DNA of 64,000 nt from an uncultured Gammaproteobacteria bacterium (GCA_913060695.1 CAJXUA010000007.1:62001-126000), one strand, 5' to 3'; positions 34,134 to 43,237 are shown, counted from the first letter of the stretch. The notes: generated by a model not told the origin, from the letters alone. Program-made: numbers and translations.

Positions 34134-34527
34134 GTCTCACCTCTATGTGATCGCGGAGTTGCTATCCAAACTGCGATAGTACAGTTGTGGCGCCCTACTA
34201 GCATTGTTCCATTGGCGCACTGTGCTGCGCAGTGTAACCGAAGCGCCTGTTAAAGCTAAGCTTTTCGCTGCGCCGTGCCCGCGGCAATTTGTCGCGGTTT
34301 GGAACTACAGTAATTGGTAGGAGATGAGATGGCCCCCTCTTCCCCTGTCGGCCCTTGATGGCCAAAATTGATTTGAGTCCGGCTCGTATCGGATGAATCA
34401 ATTCACAAAGAGAAAGAGGGGTCCATCTCATCTCCTACCATCGTTTCTTTATAGCAAAAGCCCCCTTAATGGCACCTGAACTACTTAGCATGCGTCGAAA
34501 TATGAAGCGATCTGATAGAATTGCGGG
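34134..34527. other. 394-base intergenic region between copC and the 2-hydroxyacid dehydrogenase gene
   Basis: Apart from the 126-bp inverted-repeat element at 34315-34440, I see no gene. An imperfect stem (CACTG...CAGTG, around 34215-34235) lies in the copC leader region. No copper-box palindrome of the CueR or CopR type was identified with confidence. Confidence 0.5.
34315..34440. mobile_element. MITE-like element with 27-bp terminal inverted repeats
   Basis: 126 bases bounded by 27-base inverted repeats (34315-34341 and 34414-34440) that differ at one position; the outer 18 bases are TGGTAGGAGATGAGATGG. The inside is not protein-coding in a convincing way but has a partial internal stem (TTGATT... 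with ...GAATCAA). Length and structure fit a non-autonomous miniature transposable element. I cannot see a clear target duplication (flanks TAAT and TCGT). No transposase in the window shares these ends. Confidence 0.7.
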
Positions 34528-35481
34528 ATGACTAAAAAAGCCCCCAAACGCCAGCCCCTGCTAATTGCCAATAATTTCCACCCAGAAACGATTGCGCTAT
34601 TGGACCAAGAATACGACACCCACAAGCTTTGGCTCTTAGAGTCGCCTCAACAGCAGCGCGACCTGATAGCCAAGCTCGCGGACACTTGTGTAGCCGTTGC
34701 AACAGCCTCCTGGACCACTGATCCGCTGATCTATGAACTGCCCAAGCTAAAGCTCATTAGCTGTTTCGGCGTAGGCGTCGATGGCATCGACTTCGGCATC
34801 ACTAAGGCTAGAGGCATAGAGGTTAGCAACACCCCTACCGTGCTCAATGACGCCGTCGCAGATCTCGCCATGGGCTTAGTACTAGCCACTTCGCGCAACC
34901 TAATAAACGCCGATGCCCACGCCCGCAAAGGCGACTGGGAGCTCGCGCCCTTTCCGTTCGGCCGCAGCTTGACCGGCAAGACACTAGGCATCATCGGCCT
35001 AGGCGCAATTGGCGAGGAGATTGCGCTACGCGCACTGGCCTTCCGCATGAAGATTGCCTACCACAATCGTAGCCGTAAAGACCTGCCCTTCCCCTATTTC
35101 GACTCCATCGCCAAACTGGCGAAGGCCAGCGATATCTTGCTATGCATGCTCCCCGGCGGCAGTGCCACCGAGAAGATCATCGATAAGAATATCTTCGAGG
35201 CCTTAGGCCCAGACGGGATATTTATCAATGTGGGGCGAGGCAGCTGTGTCGATGAGAATGCGCTGATTGCAGCCCTGAGCAGTGGCCAAATCGCCGCCGC
35301 CGGCCTAGACGTCTACGCCAAGGAACCCCATGTACCTGACGCATTGGCGCAATTGCCCAATGCCGTACTATTCCCCCACATAGGTAGTGCGACGGTCGAA
35401 ACCCGCCGCGCCATGGGGCAGTTAGTGGTAGACAACCTAGGGGCATTCTTCGACCACGAAGACTTGCTCACCCCTATTTGA
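34528..35481 (+). CDS. D-isomer-specific 2-hydroxyacid dehydrogenase (glyoxylate/hydroxypyruvate reductase type)
   Basis: 317 residues. The NAD(P)-binding motif is GIIGLGAIGEEIA (about 152-164), followed by N-R-S-R-K-D after the second strand, where Arg/Ser favour NADPH. Catalytic residues lie in INVGRGSCVDE (Arg), YAKEPHVPD (Glu) and LFPHIGSAT (His). Reduces a 2-oxoacid such as hydroxypyruvate or glyoxylate. It stands alone after the MITE-like element; the start ATG follows TTGCGGG, a weak site. Confidence 0.9.
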   Translation: MTKKAPKRQPLLIANNFHPETIALLDQEYDTHKLWLLESPQQQRDLIAKLADTCVAVATASWTTDPLIYELPKLKLISCFGVGVDGIDFGITKARGIEVSNTPTVLNDAVADLAMGLVLATSRNLINADAHARKGDWELAPFPFGRSLTGKTLGIIGLGAIGEEIALRALAFRMKIAYHNRSRKDLPFPYFDSIAKLAKASDILLCMLPGGSATEKIIDKNIFEALGPDGIFINVGRGSCVDENALIAALSSGQIAAAGLDVYAKEPHVPDALAQLPNAVLFPHIGSATVETRRAMGQLVVDNLGAFFDHEDLLTPI

Positions 35482-35562
35482 TGCACTGTTTTATTGCTGC
35501 CCTTCAACTGAGAGTTAGTTACAATGGGCGGACAAACCGCAAACAAGCAAGTGGAGCGAACC

Positions 35563-36672
35563 ATGAGATTACTGACTAGCCTTCTTACAGCAGCCTTCTT
35601 CGTGGTGGCCTTCCCCGTTGCAGAGACCCTCGCCCAGAATCAACCCGGCTTCCGCGTTGAGAAAGTCGTAGAGGGTATCGATGTGCCCTGGGGCATGGCC
35701 TGGTTGCCAGACGGCGACATGCTAGTGACCAATCGCGACGGCCAACTCTACCGCGTGCACGATGGTCAGCTCAGTGCGCCATTGGGCGGAGTCCCCGAGG
35801 TACACGTTAACGGCCAAGGCGGTCTGCTGGACATCGTCCTGCACCCCAATTATGCCGACAACGGCTGGCTCTATATCTCCTACTCTAGCCCCGAAGGCGT
35901 TGGCGAGGGCAGCCACACCGCAATCATGCGCGCCAAGTTACAAGGGAATTCTCTGGTAGAGCAGCAAGTCCTCTATAAGGGCGAAGGCAACACCAGCAGT
36001 GGCGCCCACTACGGCAGCCGCATCGCCTTCGACCGTGAAGGCTATCTGTACTTCTCTATCGGTGAGCGCGGCGCACACTTCGAGAACGCACAGCAGCTAG
36101 ACCGTGACGGCGGCAAGATCTACCGACTATTCGATGACGGCCGCGTGCCACAAGACAACCCCTTTGTGAGTACCACCGGTGCCAAGAGCGCGGTGTACTC
36201 CTATGGCCATCGCAATCCACAAGGCTTGGCGATGCACCCAATTACCGGAAAAATCTGGGAACACGAGCACGGCCCAATGGGCGGCGACGAGATCAACATC
36301 ATTAAACCAGGCGTGAACTACGGCTGGCCTATAATCGGCTATGGCATCAACTACAACGGCGAACCACTAGCAGTGGCTACCTCCCGTCCCGGCATGGAAC
36401 AACCTATATTCTACTGGGATCCTTCTATTGCGCCCTCGGGCATGGCCTTCATCACCAGCGACAACTACGGCGCGGAACTGAAGAACCACTTATTGGTGGG
36501 CTCTCTTAAGTTTCGGTATATGGTGCACCTCGTCCTGGACGGCGATCGCGTCGTCGCCAATGAGATTGTGTTTCCCGGCATAGGCCGCGTGCGTAATATC
36601 AAGCAAGGACCCGATGGCTATATCTATGTCGCCACTGAGGGCGATGGCATCATCCGCATCTTGCCGGAGTAA
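35563..36672 (+). CDS. PQQ-dependent aldose sugar dehydrogenase (YliI/Asd-like)
   Basis: 369 residues with a Sec signal peptide (cleavage near T-L-A-Q). Six-bladed soluble-glucose-dehydrogenase fold: PWGMAWLPDGDMLVTNRDG at the first blade, GGLLDIVLHPNY, SRIAFDREGYLYFSIG, YSYGHRNPQGLAMHP and WEHEHGPMGGDEIN, all conserved around the PQQ/Ca site. Oxidises periplasmic aldoses. ATG 35563 has GTGGAG upstream; the frame opens 39 bases earlier but without a site. It precedes the carbonic anhydrase gene by 43 bases. Confidence 0.9.
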   Translation: MRLLTSLLTAAFFVVAFPVAETLAQNQPGFRVEKVVEGIDVPWGMAWLPDGDMLVTNRDGQLYRVHDGQLSAPLGGVPEVHVNGQGGLLDIVLHPNYADNGWLYISYSSPEGVGEGSHTAIMRAKLQGNSLVEQQVLYKGEGNTSSGAHYGSRIAFDREGYLYFSIGERGAHFENAQQLDRDGGKIYRLFDDGRVPQDNPFVSTTGAKSAVYSYGHRNPQGLAMHPITGKIWEHEHGPMGGDEINIIKPGVNYGWPIIGYGINYNGEPLAVATSRPGMEQPIFYWDPSIAPSGMAFITSDNYGAELKNHLLVGSLKFRYMVHLVLDGDRVVANEIVFPGIGRVRNIKQGPDGYIYVATEGDGIIRILPE

Positions 36673-36715
36673 AGAACCAACCAACATCTGTTAGCACTTT
36701 TAATGGAATTGAGAA

Positions 36716-37348
36716 ATGACGGACGAACTACTTGCTGGCTACCAGCGCTTTAAAAACGGCTATTTTTCAGAGAATCGCGAGAAGTTACGCCAACTCGCAG
36801 AAGAGCAAAAACCCAAGCACGTGTTGATCACTTGCTGTGATTCACGCATGGAACCCGCTCTAATTTTCGACACAGAACCGGGCGAGTTATTCGTAATTCG
36901 CAACGTCGCAAACCTAGTACCCCCTTACGAAGTCGAAGGTTCGTACCACGGCACAAGTGCCGCGTTAGAGTTTGCGATTACAGTTTTGGAAGTACCCGAG
37001 ATCATCGTTCTTGGTCACTCTCGCTGCGGCGGCATTCGCTCGCTAGTCCTCGACGCCAAGAAGCTCCCCCAAGACACCTTCATCGCCCGCTGGATGTCCA
37101 TCGTGGCGCCCGTTGCCGACTTGGCAGATCCACACAGGCTACATGACCACGCCACCTTCAATTACTGTGAGCAGGCTGCTATAGGCTACTCACTACGCAA
37201 CCTCATGAGCTATCCCTTCATCAAGGAGCGGGTAGAGGCTGGCACCCTGAACCTCAAGGGCTGGCACTATAATATCCTGACCGGATCTCTCAAGCAGATC
37301 CACGACCAAGACACCATCTCGACGATTGTGGAAGAGGCACAGGATTAG
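36716..37348 (+). CDS. beta-class carbonic anhydrase
   Basis: 210 residues. Zinc ligands are in TCCDSRM (Cys about 40, with Asp and Arg of the dyad) and LGHSRCGGI (His and Cys about 99-102). The GELFVIRNVANLVPP and SAALEFAITVL stretches are family standard. Interconverts CO2 and bicarbonate in the cytoplasm. GGAATTGAGAA precedes ATG 36716. It ends 3 bases before the convergent exporter ABC gene. Confidence 0.93.
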   Translation: MTDELLAGYQRFKNGYFSENREKLRQLAEEQKPKHVLITCCDSRMEPALIFDTEPGELFVIRNVANLVPPYEVEGSYHGTSAALEFAITVLEVPEIIVLGHSRCGGIRSLVLDAKKLPQDTFIARWMSIVAPVADLADPHRLHDHATFNYCEQAAIGYSLRNLMSYPFIKERVEAGTLNLKGWHYNILTGSLKQIHDQDTISTIVEEAQD

Positions 37349-37351
37349 ATC

Positions 37352-39472
37352 CTAGACCTGAGTGGCCCGTGATTTATCGGGCCATTCGCGCACAACCCCT
37401 CCCTCGCAACATAGCACTCGGTGCGCGATCTCTAGCGGCGCTTGCCGATGCGTGACCATAACCGTGGTCACATGCAAGGATTGAACAGCACGCAGCACGT
37501 GTTGCTCCACCTCCAGATCTAAATTCGCCGTGGCTTCGTCTAGAAAAAGAACTTGTGCTTGCTTGTAGAAAGCACGCGCCAGCAATATGCGCTGCGCCTG
37601 CCCAGCCGACATGATTGAGCCCATATCGCCAACTAGGCTGTTGTAGCCCATTGGCAAACCACCGATGAATTCGTGAATACCGGCCATCCGTGCGGCCCGT
37701 TCCATGCGCGGGGTATCAACAACCTCATCGTACAAGCAGATATTCTCTTGCAAGCTACCCGACAGCAACTGATCGGTCTGCAAAACTCCAGCACAGGCAC
37801 TTCTGAACTGCCTTACCCCCATTCTCTGCATAGGCTGTCCGTCTACCTCGACACAACCTTCGCTTGGAAAGACCAAGCCCGCCATGATTTTGATAAGCGT
37901 AGATTTGCCAGACCCAGACGGCCCTACTATGGCGACAATCTCGCCAGGGGCTATCTGCAAGTTAATATCGCGGAGCACTGGCTCCGCGCTACCCGAGTAG
38001 GAATAACTCAGCGCTTGCAACTCTAGGCGACCACGTAACTTCGCATCCATCTGCTGCAAGTAAAAATTGCCGTACTCCACTTTTGCGCAGCAAATGTCCG
38101 ACACCCTCTCCAACTGCAATCGTAGCAAGCGAATTTGCACTATCTTGTCGATCAAAGAACGTATAGAGGTCGAGAAATTAGCCTTCAGCGCCAAGAATGC
38201 CGTCATGAACCCTAGGCTAATGCTACCTTCGAGCACGAAGCGAGCCGCCAGATAAATCACAATAATATTCTCCACACCAGTTAGTAAACCGTAGGCTGCC
38301 TCTATGCGAATGCCGAAGCGACTTAGTTGCACTGTCGCGTTTACTTGATCTGCATAGTGATGGCGCCATGACCAAACACGCTGCAGCTCTCTGCAGTAAA
38401 ATTTAATAAGCTCTATAGCCCGCATATTCTCCATTAGGTTGGTAGAGGCGACAGCTTCGGCTACTATTCGGCGCTCGGTAAGTGACTTAATGGGATTAAT
38501 TAGGCTCAGCTTGAACAGGGAGAGTAAGACCACGAAGACCAGCACTACTGTCGCGAGAGTCGCTTGAAAATAGAACAAGACAATCAACACCAACGAAGCG
38601 AACAGGCCGTCTAGTACTACGGTGATCATATCCTCAGCTAGCGTATTGCGAATCTCTCCGAGTGACGAGAACCTCGAGACCAAATCGCCCACATGGCGTT
38701 TACTGAAGAACTCTACCGGTAATTTCATGAGATGGGCAAACACATTGCCCGCCATCTGAAAACCCAACTGATTGGCGAAATAGAGTTGCACGGTGCTACG
38801 TGCAAAATTCATTGCCACCGAACAGATCATCAACAGGCCAAACCCTCCACCCAGAACTATAAGCAAGTCGGTGTCATGCTTAGCGATACTCTCGTCGATT
38901 ACTAATTGTAGATAGAAGGCAGCGCCGATATTTGCCAGCTGAATCAGTAATGAGAGCAGGAAGAGTTGCCCTACCGCGGAATAGAACCCGGGGAAGCGCG
39001 AGAAAAGCTCCCAGATAGCTGTGCTCTGTTCTCGAGTCTCGCGCACGAAATCTCGACCTGGAATGCACTCGATCGCGATGCCTGTGAAATGCAGATCGAG
39101 CTCTTTGGCACTACATCTGCGCTCGCCAAATGCCGGGTCATGGATAGTGACGCCGTTGCGACTAACTTTTTTGAGCACGACGAAATGCCCCATATCCCAA
39201 TGCAGGATTGCGGGCAATGCGATCTCACTAAGCTCTTTCGGCTCTAGCCGCAACGCCCGCGTCTGTAGATTGAGGGCACTTGCCACATTAAGAATGTCGC
39301 TTAGGCAGGCGCCGTGAATTGAGACAGGAAAATCCTGACGCAGACCATTTAAGTTAACGCGACAGCCGTAGTAAGTGGCAATCATCGCTAGGCAGGCCAG
39401 ACCGCATTCGGAACGCTCCGCCTGAACGATTATGGGCAGTCTATGTGTAGCGGCGAATAGCGATGCAATCAC
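37352..39472 (-). CDS. peptidase-containing ABC exporter (CvaB/RaxB-like, C39 peptidase)
   Basis: 706 residues. The N-terminal C39 peptidase has Q17, catalytic C23 (SECGLACLAM), H96 (GHFVVL) and D112, so it should cut double-glycine-type leaders. A six-helix ABC membrane domain (about 160-440) precedes the ATPase domain: Walker A GPSGSGKST, signature S-A-G-Q-A-Q-R (Ala in place of the second Ser/Gly of LSGGQ), Walker B VLFLDEATANLD. The start overlaps the HlyD gene end by 4 bases. Exports a peptide (bacteriocin or signal). No precursor with an obvious GG leader was found in the window. Confidence 0.92.
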   Translation of the reverse strand: MIASLFAATHRLPIIVQAERSECGLACLAMIATYYGCRVNLNGLRQDFPVSIHGACLSDILNVASALNLQTRALRLEPKELSEIALPAILHWDMGHFVVLKKVSRNGVTIHDPAFGERRCSAKELDLHFTGIAIECIPGRDFVRETREQSTAIWELFSRFPGFYSAVGQLFLLSLLIQLANIGAAFYLQLVIDESIAKHDTDLLIVLGGGFGLLMICSVAMNFARSTVQLYFANQLGFQMAGNVFAHLMKLPVEFFSKRHVGDLVSRFSSLGEIRNTLAEDMITVVLDGLFASLVLIVLFYFQATLATVVLVFVVLLSLFKLSLINPIKSLTERRIVAEAVASTNLMENMRAIELIKFYCRELQRVWSWRHHYADQVNATVQLSRFGIRIEAAYGLLTGVENIIVIYLAARFVLEGSISLGFMTAFLALKANFSTSIRSLIDKIVQIRLLRLQLERVSDICCAKVEYGNFYLQQMDAKLRGRLELQALSYSYSGSAEPVLRDINLQIAPGEIVAIVGPSGSGKSTLIKIMAGLVFPSEGCVEVDGQPMQRMGVRQFRSACAGVLQTDQLLSGSLQENICLYDEVVDTPRMERAARMAGIHEFIGGLPMGYNSLVGDMGSIMSAGQAQRILLARAFYKQAQVLFLDEATANLDLEVEQHVLRAVQSLHVTTVMVTHRQAPLEIAHRVLCCEGGVVREWPDKSRATQV

Positions 39473-40713
39473 ACTCGGCTCCGCAGTCGCTGCAACGGCG
39501 ACAGCAAACGTTGCAGCAACGACTGCTGACCGGTCACCACATAGGCCGAGAATTGCATTCCGGAGCGAAAGTTTAAATTCTCGCTACTGCCCTCGGAACT
39601 GAGATCGGGGTTGGCACGCACCAGATAGATAGGCTCTTGCACATCCAGTGGAAAGATATGCTCCCTCGGGTCGAGTACCGTGTCGGCTATCCGCTCAATT
39701 TGTGCCGGAAAATAACCATAAACGCGCGAAGGGTAAGCGTCGTAGGCGAGCAATACTTGCTGTGCTTCGTCAAGCGAACCGAGCGCACGCGATGGCACGT
39801 AGAGCAAGGCCTGCATGTCGGAAGTAACTGGCAGAAGCGTTAGGAAGGGTGCTCGCGGGTTCACTGAGGCGCCGAGCATGGCTAGAAGATTACTCACTAT
39901 GCCGTCGCTGGGCGCAGTAATTGTGAATGCATCGCCAACTTCGAGCTCGGCTCTTCGCGCACGTAATTGCGCGAGAAGTTTTTCGACCTCCAACACCTGT
40001 GCTTGCCGTGTGAAAGGTTCCTGGTCGAGTTGTTGCTGCAAGATTAGCATAGCGGCAGTAGCAGATTTTATTTGCGCCTGCACGCTTTGCGCTGCTTGTT
40101 CGAGAGAGTACATCGAGTCTAGGGCACGCTCGTGTTGAGCACTCGCCGCCTGTCGTTGGGTAAGTAGCGTGGCCTGCCGCTGCACCTCTCTCTCGCTCAA
40201 CACATGACGCTTTTTCACTACATGCAACTGCGCGTGCATCGCATCTAACTCTTGTTGTCTTGCTTTTAGCTGCGCTGAAATTTGCTCCTCATTGAGCTTG
40301 GAGCGCTTCACAAGTAAGGTTTTGTGACGGGATTGTTGGGTGATCTGCACATCGATCTGATCGAGCGAATAGTCCAGCGCGGCATGGCCGCTCGAGTCGA
40401 AAGTAGAACGCGCTATTCGCGCCAGCACTTGTCCTCTATGCACCACATCGCCATCACGAACCAACACCTCGCTGACAGTGCCCGCGGTGGGACTAAACAC
40501 TTTCATTGCACCTTGCTTAGGATCAAGATGCCCTCTTATCATTTCGGTTTGTTGCACGGGGGCAACGCTTGCGAATACGCCGAAGCACAATACGACAATG
40601 AGCAAGGCTATAACGAAGACTCGTAACTGAATGGGTTGGTAGAATACTTTCTCACCGAAGCGTGGGTCGTCATGGAAACGGGCCACCTCTTGGCGAAACA
40701 GAAACTCACTCAT
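39469..40713 (-). CDS. HlyD/CvaA-type secretion adaptor
   Basis: 414 residues from ATG 40713. One membrane helix (about 30-50), then a lipoyl half (VFSPTAGTVSEVLVRDGDVVHRGQVLARI), a long coiled coil (about 125-260), the second lipoyl half (ITAPSDGIVSNLLAMLGASV) and a beta domain. Pairs with the C39 ABC exporter encoded next (4-base overlap) and a TolC-like channel elsewhere. Its ATG overlaps the stop of a 24-codon upstream ORF (ATGA), and its own ribosome-binding site is poor, so translation is probably coupled. An upstream in-frame start at 40722 is less likely. Confidence 0.9.
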   Translation of the reverse strand: MSEFLFRQEVARFHDDPRFGEKVFYQPIQLRVFVIALLIVVLCFGVFASVAPVQQTEMIRGHLDPKQGAMKVFSPTAGTVSEVLVRDGDVVHRGQVLARIARSTFDSSGHAALDYSLDQIDVQITQQSRHKTLLVKRSKLNEEQISAQLKARQQELDAMHAQLHVVKKRHVLSEREVQRQATLLTQRQAASAQHERALDSMYSLEQAAQSVQAQIKSATAAMLILQQQLDQEPFTRQAQVLEVEKLLAQLRARRAELEVGDAFTITAPSDGIVSNLLAMLGASVNPRAPFLTLLPVTSDMQALLYVPSRALGSLDEAQQVLLAYDAYPSRVYGYFPAQIERIADTVLDPREHIFPLDVQEPIYLVRANPDLSSEGSSENLNFRSGMQFSAYVVTGQQSLLQRLLSPLQRLRSRV

Positions 40714-40784
40714 AGCGCCCACCCTGCGCTACTTTCTAGCGCCACGCCATGCCAGTACTGCTGCGTCACAACTCCCTGTGCCAT
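40710..40784 (-). CDS. 24-codon micro-ORF leading the exporter operon
   Basis: Minus-strand ATG at 40784 with a perfect ribosome-binding site AGGAGGA (40797-40791, spacer 6). It encodes 24 residues beginning MAQGVVTQQYW and ending SSAGWAL, and its TGA overlaps the HlyD ATG (ATGA). This is the first cistron after the promoter at 40820-40848. It lacks a clear GG leader, so it is more likely a translation-coupling leader than the exported substrate; a small exporter accessory is possible. No family recognised. It is too short for routine gene finders. Confidence 0.55.
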   Translation of the reverse strand: MAQGVVTQQYWHGVALESSAGWAL

Positions 40785-40819
40785 CGCCCGTCCTCCTACC
40801 CGAATCCTTGGGTAAATTG

Positions 40820-40848
40820 ACTATAGGTATAGCTCGCGAAGTCGTCAA
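40820..40848 (-). promoter_or_regulatory. sigma-70-type promoter of the exporter operon
   Basis: On the minus strand, TTGACG (40848-40843), a 17-base spacer and TATAGT (40825-40820) match the consensus at 10 of 12 positions. The expected start near 40813 gives a leader of about 29 bases to the micro-ORF. It sits between the terminator of the upstream gene and the operon. Confidence 0.75.
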
Positions 40849-40885
40849 ACTGGGAAAATTGAAGGAGAGTGTTGCGGTCACTTCA

Positions 40886-40917
40886 AAACGCTGCGCGTAG
40901 AATTACGCGCAGCGTTT
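40886..40917 (-). terminator. Rho-independent terminator after the DUF6265 gene
   Basis: A perfect 14-bp stem (AAACGCTGCGCGTA with its complement) around a 4-base loop. Read on the minus strand it lies 14 bases after the stop of the DUF6265 gene and ends in TTTT. It insulates that gene from the exporter operon promoter. Confidence 0.85.
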
Positions 40918-40931
40918 AATCAGAAGAGAAA

Positions 40932-41426
40932 CTAATTCCAGATGCTACGGGCCATCAGAGGGATGTCGATCTTATTACCACTGGCCTGCTCCACATGAAT
41001 CGTGAAGGTGTCGCCATCCTTGGTGTAACCCAAAGACTTCATGCCACCGTCGGATACCGCCTTGAAATGCACATGATTGTCGTGAATCGCCATAAGCTCC
41101 ATCTTCTGGGGCGTGGGCGTGCGTGGCACGAAGCCGGGATCGAATTGCTGGATATGCAGCACTAGGGAGCCGTCCATCTCCTCGATCGTGATCATCTCAA
41201 ACATGCCCGTCTTGCCCGCGCCGGTAGAGCGCACCATCGCGGCGATGCTCGCACCTTCGGCTTTTATCCAGTTCTCTTCTAGTTGATTGGGGCCAAGCGC
41301 GCCCGCGTAGTTGCCGGTCATCCAGGCTAGATCGTCTATGGTGGCGGCCGGGCCTGCCGCGAGTGCGGAAAGGGAGGTCAGGGACATGATGCCAGCTGCG
41401 AGTATTGTTCGTATTGTTAAGCGCAT
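40932..41426 (-). CDS. secreted DUF6265-like protein
   Basis: 164 residues from ATG 41426 (TGGAGA upstream; a GTG at 41438 lacks a site). Sec signal peptide with cleavage near A-L-A-A. The mature part begins IDDLAWMTGNYAG and L-E-E-N-W, and continues with FEMITIEEMDGSLVLHIQQFDPGF, the lipocalin-like beta pattern of DUF6265. No known activity. It is monocistronic, bounded by the terminator at 40886-40917. Confidence 0.8.
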   Translation of the reverse strand: MRLTIRTILAAGIMSLTSLSALAAGPAATIDDLAWMTGNYAGALGPNQLEENWIKAEGASIAAMVRSTGAGKTGMFEMITIEEMDGSLVLHIQQFDPGFVPRTPTPQKMELMAIHDNHVHFKAVSDGGMKSLGYTKDGDTFTIHVEQASGNKIDIPLMARSIWN

Positions 41427-41621
41427 TGCGTTCTCCACATGAATTAGGCTGAGCGTTTGCTAGATAAGTGCATAGAGCTTAGCACCTCAATGGCGGGAGA
41501 AAGAAGCCCAAAAGCGCGTTATTCCGACTCCGTTGTGTTCTCGACCGAGCAGTTGCGCGGTACCGCAGTTCTTGAGGTATCATCACCACCATCATTTGAC
41601 TCAAACTAGCAGGAACGCCTT

Positions 41622-42641
41622 ATGAACTATCGATATATCGGCACGAGCGGCCTACGCGTCAGCCCCATTTGCATGGGCACCATGAGTTTTGGCACATGGA
41701 GCGATGAGAAGGAATCTTTCCGCATTCTCGACAAGGCCTATGAGCGCGGCATCAACTTCTACGACACCGCCGAAGTCTATCCAGTCCCGCCCACGGCGGA
41801 GCTTGCAGGGCTTACGGAAACCATTTTCGGCAAGTGGATCAAGAAGAAGAATCGCGATTCTCTGATCATTGCCACCAAGGTGGCCGGCGCGGCATCTGGT
41901 TGGTTTGTGCCGCCTATCCGCAGTGGCTCGACATCGATCGACCGTCATCATATCGAGAGAGCGGTAGAGGGCAGCCTGAAGCGCATGGGCCTAGATTACA
42001 TCGACCTGTATCAAGTGCATTGGCCCGACATGATCGTGCCTATGGAAGAGTCTATGGCCGCGCTGGACCGCTTGGTGGAGTCTGGCAAGGTACGCTATAT
42101 CGGCACCTCGAACGAGAATGCCTATGGCCTTACCAAGTCCAATACCATCGCTCATTACGAAGGCTATGCACGCTTCCAGTCGATCCAGAACAACTTCTCT
42201 TTGCTGCACCGCCGCTTCCTCGATGAGCTAGCCACGGTGTGTCGGCGCGAGAAGGTTTCACTGCTGCCATACTCCCCCATCGGCGGCGGCATGCTCAGTG
42301 GCAAGTACAATCAGAAAGACATTCCGGCGCGTAGCCGTTTCGGCGAGTATCTACAGCTGCCAAGCGCCCGACAACGCGCTATGGCGGACCGCTTCCTCAA
42401 TAAGGGCACGCTGGATTCCACGGCGCGCTACATCGAGATCGCCAAGGAAGCGGGCATGACCCCCACCACGCTGGCGACCGCTTGGAGCATGAATTTCGAC
42501 TTCGTGGCGTCCACCATTATCGGCGCGCGAGATGCGGTGCAGCTAGACGACTCTCTGGCCGCGCTAGATGTCACGCTAAGTGCTGAGGTAATGAGCGCCT
42601 GCGACGCAGTGCACAAGGATATCCCCTACCCAATGGGCTAG
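41622..42641 (+). CDS. aldo/keto reductase
   Basis: 339 residues. The AKR tetrad is seen in NFYDTAEVYP (Asp and Tyr), IIATKVAG (Lys) and YQVHWPD (His). The VRYIGTSNENAYGL and SPIGGGMLSGKY stretches and the C-terminal SMNFDFVASTIIGAR (NADPH site) are typical of Tas/YajO-like reductases acting on aldehydes or ketones. AGCAGGAACGCC precedes the ATG. The gene converges on marC, sharing 4 bases at the stops. Confidence 0.9.
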   Translation: MNYRYIGTSGLRVSPICMGTMSFGTWSDEKESFRILDKAYERGINFYDTAEVYPVPPTAELAGLTETIFGKWIKKKNRDSLIIATKVAGAASGWFVPPIRSGSTSIDRHHIERAVEGSLKRMGLDYIDLYQVHWPDMIVPMEESMAALDRLVESGKVRYIGTSNENAYGLTKSNTIAHYEGYARFQSIQNNFSLLHRRFLDELATVCRREKVSLLPYSPIGGGMLSGKYNQKDIPARSRFGEYLQLPSARQRAMADRFLNKGTLDSTARYIEIAKEAGMTPTTLATAWSMNFDFVASTIIGARDAVQLDDSLAALDVTLSAEVMSACDAVHKDIPYPMG

Positions 42642-43237
42642 GCGGCCATGAAGTTCTTGATGCCGGTAAACATGATCTGGGCCGCGAGCGCGGCCAAGAT
42701 TATGCCGGTTATCTTGGAGATAATGGCTAGGCCCTGCTTGCCGACAGACCTCTCGATTAGATTGGAGAAATACAGCATTACACCAATGGCGATAATCGAG
42801 CAGGTCATCGCCGTCGCCTCTAGGAAGAACTCCCCCAAGGTATCGTTGTCTGCCACCATCACCAGAAGAACACCAATGGTGGCCGGACCCACGGTAATGG
42901 GCAGCGCCAAGGGCACTACTGCTAGTTCGGAGAGTTTGTAATCTGCCAGCTTCTGCCCCTCTTTGTTGCCGTTAACCAAGCCCACGGCAGAGAGGAACAA
43001 CAGGGCACCCGCGCCGATGCGGAAGGCATCGAGGGTAACGCCGAAGATGGCAAAGATATAACGCCCGAAGAACATCAACACGAGGCTGATCACGATGACC
43101 GAGAAAGTCACACGTATCGCCAGATTGCGCTTGTCCTCAAGACTGGCTTCGTGGGTGACGGTCATGAACACAGACAAGACGAAGAACGGCGTCATCACGA
43201 AATACATCTTCAAAAAGGTGGCGATAAAAAAATCCAT
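42638..43237 (-). CDS. MarC-family (UPF0056) inner-membrane protein
   Basis: 199 residues with six hydrophobic segments and the family motifs FFVLSVFMTVT (N-terminus), ALPITVGPATIGVLLVM (P-x-x-x-G-P-x-x-I) and the C-terminal SKITGIILAALAAQIMFTGI. Once linked to multiple antibiotic resistance, the family has no proven transport role. Start ATG 43237 follows CGGGAAAGTC on the minus strand. Confidence 0.88.
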   Translation of the reverse strand: MDFFIATFLKMYFVMTPFFVLSVFMTVTHEASLEDKRNLAIRVTFSVIVISLVLMFFGRYIFAIFGVTLDAFRIGAGALLFLSAVGLVNGNKEGQKLADYKLSELAVVPLALPITVGPATIGVLLVMVADNDTLGEFFLEATAMTCSIIAIGVMLYFSNLIERSVGKQGLAIISKITGIILAALAAQIMFTGIKNFMAA

